From the NCBI RefSeq assembly GCF_030053115.1, contig NZ_CP125619.1:3731501-3795500 (forward strand): 64,000 nucleotides of DNA. Reading direction: 5' to 3'. This document shows positions 47,285 through 57,879 of the stretch, piece after piece. The notes beneath the pieces were generated by a model that saw nothing but the letters and a program-made list of their open reading frames with translations, was not told the origin of the DNA and made no database searches. The translations under genes were made by a program, and so were the position numbers. Positions within the stretch are counted from its first letter, which is position 1. The number at the start of each line of letters is the position of its first letter. This stretch comes from Pseudomonas svalbardensis. Its GTDB lineage: Bacteria > Pseudomonadota > Gammaproteobacteria > Pseudomonadales > Pseudomonadaceae.

Positions 47285-47325
47285 TAGCCGGAGCCGCCAC
47301 CTGACCAATCACCGGCGGCGGAGTC
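47285..47325 (-). pseudogene. Displaced fragment of the mqo 3' end
   Basis: These 41 bases match 39 of 41 with 48368-48408, inside the mqo coding region, in the same orientation. The fragment encodes PPPVIGQVAAPA, like the [12 protein letters not shown] tail of the real protein. It sits immediately outside the right copy of the 253-bp repeat and is a scar of duplication. Confidence 0.85.
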
Positions 47326-47337
47326 CGACTTTTTCTG

Positions 47338-47590
47338 CTTAACCGCTACGCCGCAAGCTCGACGTAGCTAGACTCCCCACCTCCAGTCGCGCCCGACAAC
47401 CAACCCCATACGAAGGTCAGAGTGGTACGTCCTGCGTGATCAACGCCTACTGTGCCACGCGACCAGCCGGCAAGAATCTCACCATCCGTAGTCAAGCACT
47501 GATAAAGAAGCTCAATGGTATCGGGACCAGTCACGCGCCCGACTTGATTACCCATGCGGATATGGCCGCCCTGATAAGTACCCCAAATAG
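47338..47590. repeat. Right copy of the 253-bp direct repeat
   Basis: Partner of 41981-42233 in direct orientation. Here the repeat forms the 3' two thirds of an intact gene, so this is probably the donor copy. The mqo fragment at 47285-47325 adjoins its outer edge. Confidence 0.92.
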
Positions 47591-47711
47591 CATCTTCCTC
47601 GACATGGTAGTGAAATACGGTGCGTGCATCGGATAGCCCGTGGGCGTTGTCTGCTACCGAAAATCGGCGATTGTTCAAACGCTCGCTGATTTGAGAAAAG
47701 GGGATTTCCAT
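47346..47711 (-). CDS. Avidin-like-fold family protein (often misnamed N-acetylglutamate synthase)
   Basis: A 121-residue small cytosolic protein. The pattern NNRRFSVADNAHGLSDARTV, FHYHVEEDAIWGTYQGGHI, RMGNQVGRV, then LYQCLTTDGEILAGWSRGTV and WGWLSGATGGGESSYVE matches a widespread avidin/streptavidin-like eight-stranded family that databases have mislabelled as N-acetylglutamate synthase. The conserved GTY.GG.I and GxSxxE elements are present. Start at 47711 (ATG, AAGGA upstream) gives a normal family length; a GTG at 47792 would add 27 residues. Ligand unknown. A degraded duplicate lies at 41989-42378. Confidence 0.72.
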   Translation of the reverse strand: MEIPFSQISERLNNRRFSVADNAHGLSDARTVFHYHVEEDAIWGTYQGGHIRMGNQVGRVTGPDTIELLYQCLTTDGEILAGWSRGTVGVDHAGRTTLTFVWGWLSGATGGGESSYVELAA

Positions 47712-47910
47712 AAATGTCGCGTCCTTTAGTCGAGATGTTCCATTCCAGCCTTCTATTAGCTTAAGCCATTTTGTCGCGACTAATGAAGGCACTGCTTGGC
47801 CGTCTCTGGTGCTGCGAACTCAGGAGCCACCACCGTTTGTCAGCTCCTCAGCACCTTCCCCTTCCCGTTTTTTCCAACGCTGTACACCCCTCACATGGCA
47901 GACCTAAATG

Positions 47911-48189
47911 ATGAACAGGACAATTGCTGCTCTCACGATCGCGGGCCTGGCCGCCTGCTCGCTTTTCGCACTTGCGGCCGAAAAGACAACTGAAGAATCT
48001 GCCGTGCCACCTGCCGCGCTTCCCGGAATCAACCAGGCTCAGGGCTATGAATCCAAGGAGGACAAGGCCGACAAAAAAGGTGAGGAAGCGGCGGGTTCAA
48101 ACTCCGGTGCGGACTCGGAAGCGACAGACAAAGATGCGTCGACCTCTAGCGGTTCGAAGGACGTTGAGCAAAAACCAAAGCAGTATTGA
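47911..48189 (+). CDS. Small exported protein with possible lipobox and acidic low-complexity tail
   Basis: A 92-residue protein. The N-terminus NRTIAALTIAGLAACSLFAL is a signal peptide in which LAAC could serve as a lipobox, making it a lipoprotein; cleavage after LFALAA by signal peptidase I is an alternative. The mature part is highly charged and Ser/Glu/Asp/Lys-rich (KEDKADKKGEEAAGSNSGAD), typical of disordered periplasmic proteins. No function recognised. It ends before the shared terminator at 48257. Confidence 0.7.
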   Translation: MNRTIAALTIAGLAACSLFALAAEKTTEESAVPPAALPGINQAQGYESKEDKADKKGEEAAGSNSGADSEATDKDASTSSGSKDVEQKPKQY

Positions 48190-48256
48190 GATAGCGGTCC
48201 GCCCGCTTCAGCCTTAGTGTTGCGTAACCTGCAAGAACTGAATGGCGCCTACAAAA

Positions 48257-48291
48257 AAGCCCACTGACCGTCACCGGTTCAGTGGGCTTTT
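48257..48291. terminator. Bidirectional Rho-independent terminator
   Basis: AAAAAAGCCCACTGACC, 6-base loop, GGTTCAGTGGGCTTTT. A-rich before and T-rich after, so it can end both the small exported-protein transcript and the convergent mqo transcript. One-base variant of 41875-41909. Confidence 0.9.
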
Positions 48292-48305
48292 GATTTGGCC
48301 TCTAG

Positions 48306-49952
48306 TTACAGAGCCATATCAGTCGCAGCATTAGCCTTCGGCGCCTTGGCAGGAGCAGCCGGAGCAGTAGCCGGAGCCACCACCTGACCAATCGCCGGCG
48401 GCGGAGTCAGCTGCAACACCTTGGCGGTGTAAGCCCACTCTTCAGCAACCTTCTCAGGACTGCCATTCAACTGAGTGCCATAGCTAGGCACGATCTGGTG
48501 CAGCTTTTCCTGCCAGGCTGGCGAAGCAACCTTGTCCTTGAACACTTTCTGCAGCACGGTCAGCATGATCGGTGCAGCAGTCGATGCACCCGGCGATGCG
48601 CCCAGCAGACCAGCAATGGTGCCGTCTTGCGAAGCAACAATCTCAGTACCCAACTTCAGCACGCCACCGGCAGCTTCATCACGCTTGATGATTTGCACGC
48701 GTTGGCCGGCTTGCCACAGGCGCCAGTCTTCGGCTTTGGCGTTCGGGAAGTATTCTTTCAGGGCGTTGAGGCGGTCTTCGTCAGACAGCATCAGTTGGCC
48801 AGCAAGGTACTCGACCAGCGGGTATTCCTTGATGCCTACTTTGGTCATTGGCCACACGTTGTGCGTGGTGGTGGTGGTCAGCAGGTCCAGGTACGAGCCT
48901 TCTTTCAGGAACTTGGTGCTGAAGGTCGCGAATGGGCCGAACAGGATGACGCGCTTGCCGTCCAGGACACGGGTGTCCAGGTGCGGAACCGACATCGGCG
49001 GTGCGCCAACGGAGGCTTTGCCGTAGGCCTTGGCCAGGTGTTGTTCGGCCAGGGTTGGGTTTTCGGTCACGAGGAACGAGCCGCCTACCGGGAAGCCTGC
49101 GTATTCCTTGGCTTCAGGAATGCCGGACTTCTGCAGCAGGTGCAGTGCACCGCCGCCCGCGCCGATGAAGACGAACTTGGCGTCGGTTTCGGTTTTGGTG
49201 CCGTCTTTCAGGTTTTTGTAGCTGACGCGCCAGCTGCCGTCTTCGTTCTTGGTGATGTCTTGCACTTCGCTAGACAGTTTCAAGTCGAACTTCGGCGTGG
49301 TTTGCAGGTGCGCAACGAACTGACGGGTGATCTCGCCGAAGTTGACGTCGGTACCGATCGGAGACCAGGTGGCCGCGACTTTCTGGTTCGGGTCACGCCC
49401 TTCCATCATCAGCGGAACCCACTTCTTGATCACAGCCGGGTCTTCGGAGTATTGCATGCCGGCGAACAGCGGGCTCGCTTGCAGGGCTTCGTAGCGCTTT
49501 TTCAGGAACTTGATGTTGTCATCGCCCCACACAAAGCTCATGTGTGGCGTGGAGTTGATGAACGAACGCGGGTTCTTCAGCACGCCTTGCTGAACCTGCC
49601 AGGCCCAGAATTGACGGGAGATCTGGAAGGCTTCGTTGATTTCAACGGCTTTCGGGATCTGAACGTTGCCTTTATCGTCTTCCGGGGTGTAGTTCAACTC
49701 GGCCAGGGCGGAGTGACCGGTACCGGCGTTGTTCCAGCCATTGGAGCTTTCCTGGGCGACGCCGTCGAGGCGCTCGACCATTTCCATCGACATGCCCGGT
49801 TCCAGCTCATTGAGCCAAACACCCAGGGTCGCACTCATGATGCCGCCGCCAATGAGCAGCACATCGACTTTCTTTGCCTCTTCCGCATGCGCGGACGCGA
49901 TCCCCATCGACAAAGCCAGCCCCAGCAGGGCCGTGTTCATTTTTTTAAACAT
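48306..49952 (-). CDS. mqo: Malate:quinone oxidoreductase with signal peptide
   Basis: A 548-residue FAD enzyme that oxidises L-malate to oxaloacetate and passes electrons to quinone. FAD site [19 protein letters not shown], then [20 protein letters not shown] and [14 protein letters not shown] are diagnostic of Mqo. Unlike the usual peripheral cytoplasmic enzyme, the N-terminus is a clear Sec signal ([21 protein letters not shown]), and the C-terminus has an Ala/Pro-rich tail ([20 protein letters not shown]). Such proteins are common in Pseudomonas, where a second cytosolic Mqo usually exists; the compartment of this one deserves care. The start at 49952 gives [10 protein letters not shown]. 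Confidence 0.93.
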   Translation of the reverse strand: MFKKMNTALLGLALSMGIASAHAEEAKKVDVLLIGGGIMSATLGVWLNELEPGMSMEMVERLDGVAQESSNGWNNAGTGHSALAELNYTPEDDKGNVQIPKAVEINEAFQISRQFWAWQVQQGVLKNPRSFINSTPHMSFVWGDDNIKFLKKRYEALQASPLFAGMQYSEDPAVIKKWVPLMMEGRDPNQKVAATWSPIGTDVNFGEITRQFVAHLQTTPKFDLKLSSEVQDITKNEDGSWRVSYKNLKDGTKTETDAKFVFIGAGGGALHLLQKSGIPEAKEYAGFPVGGSFLVTENPTLAEQHLAKAYGKASVGAPPMSVPHLDTRVLDGKRVILFGPFATFSTKFLKEGSYLDLLTTTTTHNVWPMTKVGIKEYPLVEYLAGQLMLSDEDRLNALKEYFPNAKAEDWRLWQAGQRVQIIKRDEAAGGVLKLGTEIVASQDGTIAGLLGASPGASTAAPIMLTVLQKVFKDKVASPAWQEKLHQIVPSYGTQLNGSPEKVAEEWAYTAKVLQLTPPPAIGQVVAPATAPAAPAKAPKANAATDMAL

Positions 49953-50339
49953 GTGTAGCACCTATGATAAAACGCCATCCGCCCTTCCATCCCCACGCTT
50001 GAGGCCCCTGGTTCACGGCATGCAGGCAGCATGCTGTGGGTTCCGCACGCATTAGGATTGGAGGGTGGGCACACAAGGCCGACGTGTCTCCATCGACCTC
50101 AGTTTATATGTCCCTACTGAACTGACTTTTTATCGTTATTGGCTTCAGCTACTTGAGCGACAGTGATTCTGTTGGCGCGTCTCAAGGACGCGCAAACTGA
50201 ATAGGTCAAAGCAAGTTAGGGCGAAGAATATCACGACACGGCAAACCCGCGCGTCTGTTCCCGACTTGATAGTCCGGGCACGCGCGCTGAGCCCACTATA
50301 CTCATCGTGATTTTCTCGACGAGCCTGTGAGGAGCAGTC
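49953..50339. other. Divergent intergenic region mqo-ilvD
   Basis: About 390 bases with promoters for both divergent genes. A perfect GCGCGTC-TCAAG-GACGCGC hairpin lies at 50175-50193. No small ORF with a ribosome site and no known RNA family were recognised. Confidence 0.5.
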
Positions 50340-52022
<1,683 letters not shown>

Positions 52023-52057
52023 GCGTTTCATGCGCGAGCTTGCGTCCGGCTCTGTAG

Positions 52058-52238
52058 CCCTGTAGCAGCTGTCGAGCTTGCGAGGCTGCGTTCGGTTCGG
52101 GCCGCGTTCGGACGAAGCAGTCGTAAGGTCAGACAATGCGGTGTGTCAGATTCACCGCGCACTCAGGGTTTACGACTGCTTCGTCCGAACGCGGCCCGAA
52201 CCGAACGCAGCCTCGCAAGCTCGACAGCTGCTACAGGG
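52058..52238. repeat. REP doublet with 69-bp perfect inverted arms
   Basis: The arm at 52058-52126 is an exact reverse complement of 52170-52238, separated by 43 bases. The outer sequence CTGTAGCAGCTGTCGAGCTTG is a common P. fluorescens REP head. It lies between the convergent ilvD and chemoreceptor genes and would form an extremely stable hairpin. REPIN-type mobile repeat. Confidence 0.92.
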
Positions 52239-52251
52239 ATCGCGTTTTGGC

Positions 52252-53865
52252 TTAGAGTCTGAACCGATCCACCGACTGCGACAGCTTGCCCGCCAGGGTG
52301 GACAGCTCATCGGTGGTCGAGGCGGTCCGGCCGATGACCTTGCTGTTGCCTTCGGACATGCCGGCAATCATTTCGACCTGATGGGCGATTTCGTTGCTGG
52401 CCAGGCTCTGCTCACCGATGGTGCGGGTGATGTCATTGACCAGTTGCGTGGTGTTCAACGTGGCGTCGAGGATTTCGCGAATCGCGCGCTCGACGTCGGC
52501 GGTCACGGCCATGCCTTTGTCGACCTGCGCCACGCCCGCTTCCATGCTGGTCACCGCCTCGCGGGTGCTTTGCTGGATGCGTGAGACCATCGTGGCAATT
52601 TCCTGGGTGGAGGCGCTGGTGCGTCCCGCCAGGCTGCGCACTTCGTCGGCCACCACGGCAAATCCACGCCCTTGCTCACCGGCACGAGCGGCTTCGATCG
52701 CGGCGTTGAGCGCCAGCAGGTTGGTTTGATCGGCAATGCCCTTGATCACTTGGATGATGCTGAAAATCCCTTCGGACTCCTTGTCCAGCGTGCGGATCAC
52801 CTGGGCCGATTGCTGCGCCGAACGCGCAATACCGTCCATGTCGTTGACCACCTGATGGATCACACGACCGCCATCCTTGGCCAGTGCCTCGGCTTGATTG
52901 GCCATGTTCAGCGCCCGCTCGGCATGCCGGGTGATCTCCTCGATGCTCGCGGTCATTTCGCTGGCGGCCGCCGCCATGGTGCTGGCCGCTACGCTTTGCT
53001 GCTGACTGCTCCCGGCCACTTCATGGCAGCCGCTACTCAATTGCTCACTCATGCCGCTCACGCCGTGGGCGTTGCTGCGCACTACTTCGATCATGCCGCG
53101 CAGGTCGCGCTGCATGGTCGCGAGGCTGCGAATCAGGGCGCTCGCTTCGTCGTTGTGAGCGGGTTCGACAATCGGTTCGCTCAGGTTGCCATGGGCGATG
53201 CTGTCGGCGATGCGGCTGGCGGTCTGCAACGGCCCCATGATGCTCAGAATCACCCAGCGGCCCTGGGCGAGCAGCAATAACAGGCTGGCGATGAGTACGC
53301 TGCCAAGGGTGAAGTTGGCGTTGCTGATGACTTTTTGAGTGCCGGCGCTGGTCTGTTGGGTGTTGGTTTCGATCAGTTCACTGAGAGCGGCCATCTGGTC
53401 TTCCAGCTGGCTGAACGCAGTATTGAAGGTGCCCAGATCTTTTTGAGCAGCCTCCGGATTTTCCAGCGCCAACCCGACGATCCGTTCGGCTGCGCTGATG
53501 TAGTTGTCGAGGCTTGGCTTGATCTTGCTCAGGCCCGCTTTAAGGGTGTCGTTGACCGGCAGCTTGAGGTTTTCACCGAGCATGTCACGAAAATGCGCCG
53601 CATGTTCCTCGATGGAACTGCGCACCTCGGCTTTGCTGCTGGTGCTTTTACCCAAGCCCACCACCATCGCGGAAAGCACGTCGGCGCGTAATGCGTCGTG
53701 CATCATGTCGGCTTCGAGGTGATTGCGCAGCACGGCCATACTGACCTCGTTTTCATTCACCGCCTCAGCCATCTGAGTGTTCCCCAGGTAACTGACCAGG
53801 CTCATGATCAACGCGGTAATCAGCCCGGTGCCAATCAGCAGAATCAAACGTAATTTTATGGACAC
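52252..53865 (-). CDS. Methyl-accepting chemotaxis protein
   Basis: A 537-residue chemoreceptor. One transmembrane helix near residues 7-30 and a second near 190-205 flank a periplasmic helical domain of about 160 residues (four-helix-bundle type, with [20 protein letters not shown]). Then come HAMP and the signalling domain with the hairpin tip [20 protein letters not shown] followed by [19 protein letters not shown]. It would sense a ligand in the periplasm and control CheA. Ligand unknown. The gene is transcribed alone, facing the REP doublet. Confidence 0.93.
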   Translation of the reverse strand: MSIKLRLILLIGTGLITALIMSLVSYLGNTQMAEAVNENEVSMAVLRNHLEADMMHDALRADVLSAMVVGLGKSTSSKAEVRSSIEEHAAHFRDMLGENLKLPVNDTLKAGLSKIKPSLDNYISAAERIVGLALENPEAAQKDLGTFNTAFSQLEDQMAALSELIETNTQQTSAGTQKVISNANFTLGSVLIASLLLLLAQGRWVILSIMGPLQTASRIADSIAHGNLSEPIVEPAHNDEASALIRSLATMQRDLRGMIEVVRSNAHGVSGMSEQLSSGCHEVAGSSQQQSVAASTMAAAASEMTASIEEITRHAERALNMANQAEALAKDGGRVIHQVVNDMDGIARSAQQSAQVIRTLDKESEGIFSIIQVIKGIADQTNLLALNAAIEAARAGEQGRGFAVVADEVRSLAGRTSASTQEIATMVSRIQQSTREAVTSMEAGVAQVDKGMAVTADVERAIREILDATLNTTQLVNDITRTIGEQSLASNEIAHQVEMIAGMSEGNSKVIGRTASTTDELSTLAGKLSQSVDRFRL

Positions 53866-54029
53866 TCTGTGGATCCTCTCTCAGCACGTTTGTCAGTGGC
53901 GTAAAGCCAACTGCGGATTGGTTTGCTGAAGAGGCTATCGGCTGGCGCAAGCCGTTATTTAAGCGAATATCCATACGCGCATGTCTTTACGACATGCGGT
54001 ATGTTTTTTCGGTTTTGAGGGCGCCTGAA

Positions 54030-54977
54030 TCAGGCAGCGGAGAAGAAGTAGCGCGTCAGGTGAAAGAAGATTGGTGCTGCGAAGCAAATCGAGTCCATCC
54101 GGTCGAGCATGCCGCCGTGGCCCTTGATCATGGTCCCCCAGTCCTTGGCGCTCAAACTGCGTTTGATCGCCGACATGACCAGCCCACCGAGAAAACCCAT
54201 CACCACGATGACGAACGACATCATCAGTGACTGCCAGAAGCTGAAGGGGGTCATCCAGAACATGCAGCCGCCAATCAGTGTTGCAGACAGGCCTCCACCG
54301 ACCAGTCCTTCCACCGTTTTTGATGGACTCACCAGCGGCGCTACCTTGTGTTTGCCGAAGAGCTTGCCGAACACGTACTGCAACACGTCACTCAACTGAA
54401 CGACGAACACCAGGTAGAACAGCAGCAGCGCGTTTTGGCCCGTGAATCCTTCCAGATCCAAAAGCAAAAGTGCGGGCGCATGGCTGATGCAATAAATGCA
54501 GATCATCACGCCCCACTGGATCTTCGCCGTCCTTTCCAGGAAGCCGTCAGTGTCCTGGCTCAGTACCGCAATCGCCGGTAGCAGCAAGAATGAATACACC
54601 GGGATCAGCAGCGTGAACATCGAATACCAGTGCATACCGATCAGTATGTATTGCAGCGGGATCAGGATGAAGAACGCCGAAAACAGGGCGTTATGGTCAC
54701 CCCGCCTGGTCGGTGTCAGGGTGATGAACTCCCTGAGCGCGAACAGTGAGATGAATCCGAACAGGACAACCGTTGCATTACCGCCCAGCAGGTAGGAAGC
54801 GAAGAAAATGATGACCATCCCCCACCAGGCATTCACGCGCTGATTGAGGTTTTCGATGGTCGAGACAGCGCCTTCCGTTTTGGCCCGCCGGGCCAGCAGT
54901 CGACCGGCGAGCGAAGCAATCGCCAGCAAGCACGCCAATCCAAAAAAGAACCACAAAAACTTTGCTTCAAGACTCAT
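54030..54977 (-). CDS. CdsA-family phosphatidate cytidylyltransferase (paralogue)
   Basis: A 315-residue protein with about eight hydrophobic helices. The CdsA signature is intact: SAIKRSLSAKDWGTMIKGHG followed by GMLDRMD, and SPSKTVEGLVGG earlier. It makes CDP-diacylglycerol from phosphatidate and CTP at the inner membrane. Its start overlaps the stop of the acyltransferase gene (54974-54977). Encoded with an acyltransferase and a CDP-alcohol phosphotransferase, it forms an accessory phospholipid set resembling E. coli ynbAB, separate from the housekeeping cdsA, which is expected in the bamA/lpx region. Confidence 0.9.
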   Translation of the reverse strand: MSLEAKFLWFFFGLACLLAIASLAGRLLARRAKTEGAVSTIENLNQRVNAWWGMVIIFFASYLLGGNATVVLFGFISLFALREFITLTPTRRGDHNALFSAFFILIPLQYILIGMHWYSMFTLLIPVYSFLLLPAIAVLSQDTDGFLERTAKIQWGVMICIYCISHAPALLLLDLEGFTGQNALLLFYLVFVVQLSDVLQYVFGKLFGKHKVAPLVSPSKTVEGLVGGGLSATLIGGCMFWMTPFSFWQSLMMSFVIVVMGFLGGLVMSAIKRSLSAKDWGTMIKGHGGMLDRMDSICFAAPIFFHLTRYFFSAA

Positions 54978-55573
54978 TTCGACAGCCCCACAATGGCGTT
55001 ACGCGCGCGTTCCAGAAACACCTGTTTATCCTCGCCAGCAATCCTTTCCATCGGATTGCCGATACGGATCGTGCAGATGATCGGCAGAGGGACGTGTTTG
55101 CCTTTGGGCATGGAGCGATGAAGGTTTTCCAGGTAGATAGGCACCAGGTCGACATCGGGGAAGGTCTCGCTCAACCGGTAAAGACCTGATTTGAATTCCC
55201 CCGGCAGTGCCTCGGATGAGCGAGTGCCTTCAGGAAAGAAGATGATCGAATGACCCGCCTGCACCACATCGAAAATGGGCTCCAGGGCGTTTTTACCGGG
55301 CGCCGGTTTACGGTCAATCAGCACGGCGTTGAGCCCTTTCTGCGAGATGTACGACAGAAACCGGTTCTTTCCCCAGTAATCGGCAGCGGCGATCGGCTTC
55401 ACATTTAACCTGGCCTCGGGCGGCAGGGCTGCAATGATGGCCAAGGTGTCCATGTGACTGGTGTGATTGGCGAAATAGATTCGCTGACGCGAGAGATCCG
55501 GCGGACTCTCCCACCTGGCCGTGACGCCAATAACCAGTCGAAGAACAGAAATCAACGCATTACTGATCCACAT
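54974..55573 (-). CDS. 1-acyl-glycerol-3-phosphate acyltransferase (PlsC-like)
   Basis: A 199-residue acyltransferase with the catalytic NHTSHMDTLA (HxxxxD motif) and substrate-binding FFPEGTRSS, and one hydrophobic N-terminal helix. It should acylate lysophosphatidate, feeding the CdsA paralogue that follows. It overlaps the upstream CDP-alcohol phosphotransferase by 14 bases and the downstream CdsA gene by four, an arrangement typical of strict translational coupling. Confidence 0.9.
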   Translation of the reverse strand: MWISNALISVLRLVIGVTARWESPPDLSRQRIYFANHTSHMDTLAIIAALPPEARLNVKPIAAADYWGKNRFLSYISQKGLNAVLIDRKPAPGKNALEPIFDVVQAGHSIIFFPEGTRSSEALPGEFKSGLYRLSETFPDVDLVPIYLENLHRSMPKGKHVPLPIICTIRIGNPMERIAGEDKQVFLERARNAIVGLSK

Positions 55574-56192
55574 GGTCGGCCCCTTTCAGCTGCCTGGCGA
55601 TCGCCAGCGTTCGCGTGACGCAGGTTGCGACTGAGCCAATGGCGATGACAGCCAGCGCGATCAACAGTACGTAGTGAGTGCCATAAACGCTGGCTTCGAC
55701 GGCATTCAGCAGCAGTCCTGCGGTCATCACGGCCATTCGATGCTGCTTGGCCATAGGGCCGATGAAGGTCTGCTTGAGGCCAATCGAGCCGCCGAACACC
55801 CTGACATAAGCAGTCAGTGCCGCCGCCAGGGCAGCAAACCATCCGAGGTCGGATTGGCCAATGGCATACCCCAACCCTACGATCAGCAGGCTGTCGGCAA
55901 TCCGGTCCGGGAATTCGTTGTAGAGACTGCCGATATCGGACTTCTTGCCGCCCTCAATCGCCACCATCCCATCGAAGAGATTGCACAGCAGGCGCAACTG
56001 AATGCCGATCGCGCAGCAGATCGAGCCAATGACACCGCTATCAATATTGAGCGCCACGACGCCGGCAAGCGCGAAGGCGATGCTGGCGACGGAAATCTGA
56101 TTGGGGGAAATGTCTCTTTTCACCAGAATGTCGGTGATGCGTTTTGCCCAGCCCGCAGAGCGCGTCTTGATGGGCCTTCTGTTGTCATCCAC
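55560..56192 (-). CDS. CDP-alcohol phosphotransferase family protein (motif variant)
   Basis: A 210-residue membrane protein with about six helices. The CDP-alcohol phosphotransferase motif, normally DxxDGxxAR...GxxxDxxxD, is recognisable but altered: NLFDGMVAIEGGKKSD then GSLYNEFPDRIAD. The first Asp reads as Asn, the Arg as Ile, and the third-Asp alignment is uncertain, although DRIAD is kept. Relatives sit in similar operons. It would transfer a phospho-alcohol to or from CDP-diacylglycerol made by the operon's CdsA; the alcohol is unknown. First gene of the three-gene run. Confidence 0.8.
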   Translation of the reverse strand: MDDNRRPIKTRSAGWAKRITDILVKRDISPNQISVASIAFALAGVVALNIDSGVIGSICCAIGIQLRLLCNLFDGMVAIEGGKKSDIGSLYNEFPDRIADSLLIVGLGYAIGQSDLGWFAALAAALTAYVRVFGGSIGLKQTFIGPMAKQHRMAVMTAGLLLNAVEASVYGTHYVLLIALAVIAIGSVATCVTRTLAIARQLKGADHVDQ

Positions 56193-56238
56193 TAGCCAAT
56201 ATCCCTATAAATGATGAGTTACTACGTGTTGCATTGTA

Positions 56239-56598
56239 ATGGCGAGTCGCGCTGACTACACCCAGCAATATGAAGACTTTGCTAACGAACCCTGCTCGCC
56301 CAGGACAAAAGTTTTCACCTTCATTTTTCGGGACGTCGTTCTGACCTTAAACCTCGAGACAAGCCCTCAACGCAAGTTCGTTTTTTCTCGGCCGCAGAAC
56401 ATTGCCGAACTGAAAGCGCTGACCGCCGAGAACCTGACCATCACCGTATCGGGTGACGTAGCGTTGGTCCTTCATCACTTCTCGGCACAAGCGCTCAAAG
56501 GCACCGAAGTGGTTCCGACCGAAATCGAGAACTTCCAGATTTGGCAAAAACAGAAAGGCCACGGGTTGCTGGTAGGCCGACAAGCGTTCAAGTTCTGA
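56239..56598 (+). CDS. Hypothetical protein
   Basis: A 119-residue soluble protein, strand-rich (TKVFTFIFRDVVLTLNLE, LTITVSGDVALVLHH, FQIWQKQKGHGLLVGRQAF), without signal or membrane segments. No family recognised. It is divergent from the phospholipid operon. The start at 56239 lacks a clear ribosome site; no shorter alternative looks better. Confidence 0.6.
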   Translation: MASRADYTQQYEDFANEPCSPRTKVFTFIFRDVVLTLNLETSPQRKFVFSRPQNIAELKALTAENLTITVSGDVALVLHHFSAQALKGTEVVPTEIENFQIWQKQKGHGLLVGRQAFKF

Positions 56599-56701
56599 TT
56601 TTCGTAACGAAGGGGACATCGGTCAGCCAGGCTGCGGTGTCCCTACCCTCCCCTTTTACCTACCGTTGATCCGCGAGTGCGCGGCGGAAAAGTCTGTCGA
56701 T

Positions 56702-57262
56702 TCAAACTGCGACCACTTGTAGAAAAGGCCAGCGAGCCTTATAACTCCGGGCCTTCTGATCGAACAGATCGGGCTGATGATTCACCGGATTAATCCGTAA
56801 AAGCCCTTCTTCGACATCGTTCAAACCGTAAGGCGCATACACCTCGCCGGTCACCACATCCAGACCGATACACGTCCCCGCAATCAGATACCGATCGATG
56901 CCATCCTTTGTCGACTGAAGCTTGGGATAAGCCCTGCCAAATCGCTGACCGTACCAAAGGTGAACCCGTGCCTGGTTCTTGATTTCGATGTTTACGTCGA
57001 GGTCGTGAAAGAGTTTCCGGGCGGCGATGATGACTTCATTCTCGGCCTCCCACGACACGTCTTTATCAAAGTAGAAAACGTCGTAATCCTTGATGCCCCA
57101 AGCGGCGGGAAGCCCGGCTTGATGATTCCAGACCGCCTGAAAAAGGCAGCCCGCCGTCAACAGGCATTGGTTCAGGCCGAGTGAAGGTAAGCGTCGGGCA
57201 ATCTCGGCGTTTGCCGGATTGGCCATCGCGATCTCAATCAACGTTTCAGCGGTTAACGTCAT
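56702..57262 (-). CDS. Nucleotidyltransferase-family protein (DUF925 type)
   Basis: A 186-residue protein: CLLTAGCLFQAVWNHQAGLP and KDYDVFYFDKDVSWEAENEV correspond to the G[S/C]..N and DxDxFYFD motifs of a family of putative nucleotidyltransferases (PF06042). WGIKDYDVFYF contains the metal-binding Asp pair. Further on is IEIKNQARVHLWYGQRFG. Start at 57262 (ATG with GGAGAGAGC upstream); a longer frame overlaps the divergent gene and lacks such a site. Substrate unknown. Confidence 0.8.
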   Translation of the reverse strand: MTLTAETLIEIAMANPANAEIARRLPSLGLNQCLLTAGCLFQAVWNHQAGLPAAWGIKDYDVFYFDKDVSWEAENEVIIAARKLFHDLDVNIEIKNQARVHLWYGQRFGRAYPKLQSTKDGIDRYLIAGTCIGLDVVTGEVYAPYGLNDVEEGLLRINPVNHQPDLFDQKARSYKARWPFLQVVAV

Positions 57263-57393
57263 GCTCTCTCCATGGGATGCGTCAAATCCTGGGGGCTGAC
57301 GATACCTTAAAACCGCCTGACGAAAGACCGGACAACTGGGTTTCACTCCACTCGGCAGACCGCTACAGTGGCGCGACCGATACCTGAGAAACG

Positions 57394-57801
57394 ATGAACA
57401 TGGATGCACTTCACCAAGGAAGTTGCCTGTGCGGCGCAGTGAAATATCGAGTGGCCGCCGAGCTGAAAGCGGTTACCCATTGCCATTGCAGCCAATGTCG
57501 CAAGGGCCACGGGGCAGCATTCGCGACGTATGCAAGCGCCCTCAGGTCGGCGATTACGATCGTTGCGGGGGGCGAGACGCTCAAAACCTTTCACTCATCT
57601 GAAGGCGTCGCACGACAGTTCTGTGGCGAGTGCGGCTCTTCGCTGTTCTGGTCTGATTCCAAAGGTGAGTATTCGGATTGGATGTCCTTGGCGATAGGCA
57701 CGCTGGATACCCCGTTCCTGAGTGAAAAACAGAAACACGTGTGTGTTGCATCGAAAGCGCCGTGGTACGCAATCGAGGATCAGTGGCCACGGACGGAGTG
57801 A
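57394..57801 (+). CDS. GFA-family (Mss4-like zinc) protein
   Basis: A 135-residue zinc protein of the glutathione-dependent formaldehyde-activating enzyme family. Zinc ligands are visible in GSCLCGAVKY, HCHCSQCRKGHG and FCGECGSSLFW. Most members with this name do not act on formaldehyde and the substrate is unknown. It stands alone, 78 bases before msrA on the same strand; co-transcription is possible. Confidence 0.88.
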   Translation: MNMDALHQGSCLCGAVKYRVAAELKAVTHCHCSQCRKGHGAAFATYASALRSAITIVAGGETLKTFHSSEGVARQFCGECGSSLFWSDSKGEYSDWMSLAIGTLDTPFLSEKQKHVCVASKAPWYAIEDQWPRTE

Positions 57802-57879
57802 GCGCTTTCGGCCAAGAAGCGGAACCACATGATGTACATTGATACCTGATCCCAAATTCACTGATGGGAGGGACCGTAT

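Noticed and set aside
47346-47711. True N-acetylglutamate synthase
   Set aside because: At 121 residues with a strand pattern of an avidin-like fold and no GNAT or kinase-like domain, the database name is a known mislabel.
48498-49958. 486-codon plus-strand ORF
   Set aside because: Antisense shadow of mqo; no domain recognisable and no ribosome site.
50175-50193. Rho-independent terminator between mqo and ilvD
   Set aside because: The hairpin lies in a divergent promoter region and lacks a U-tract, so there is no transcript for it to end.
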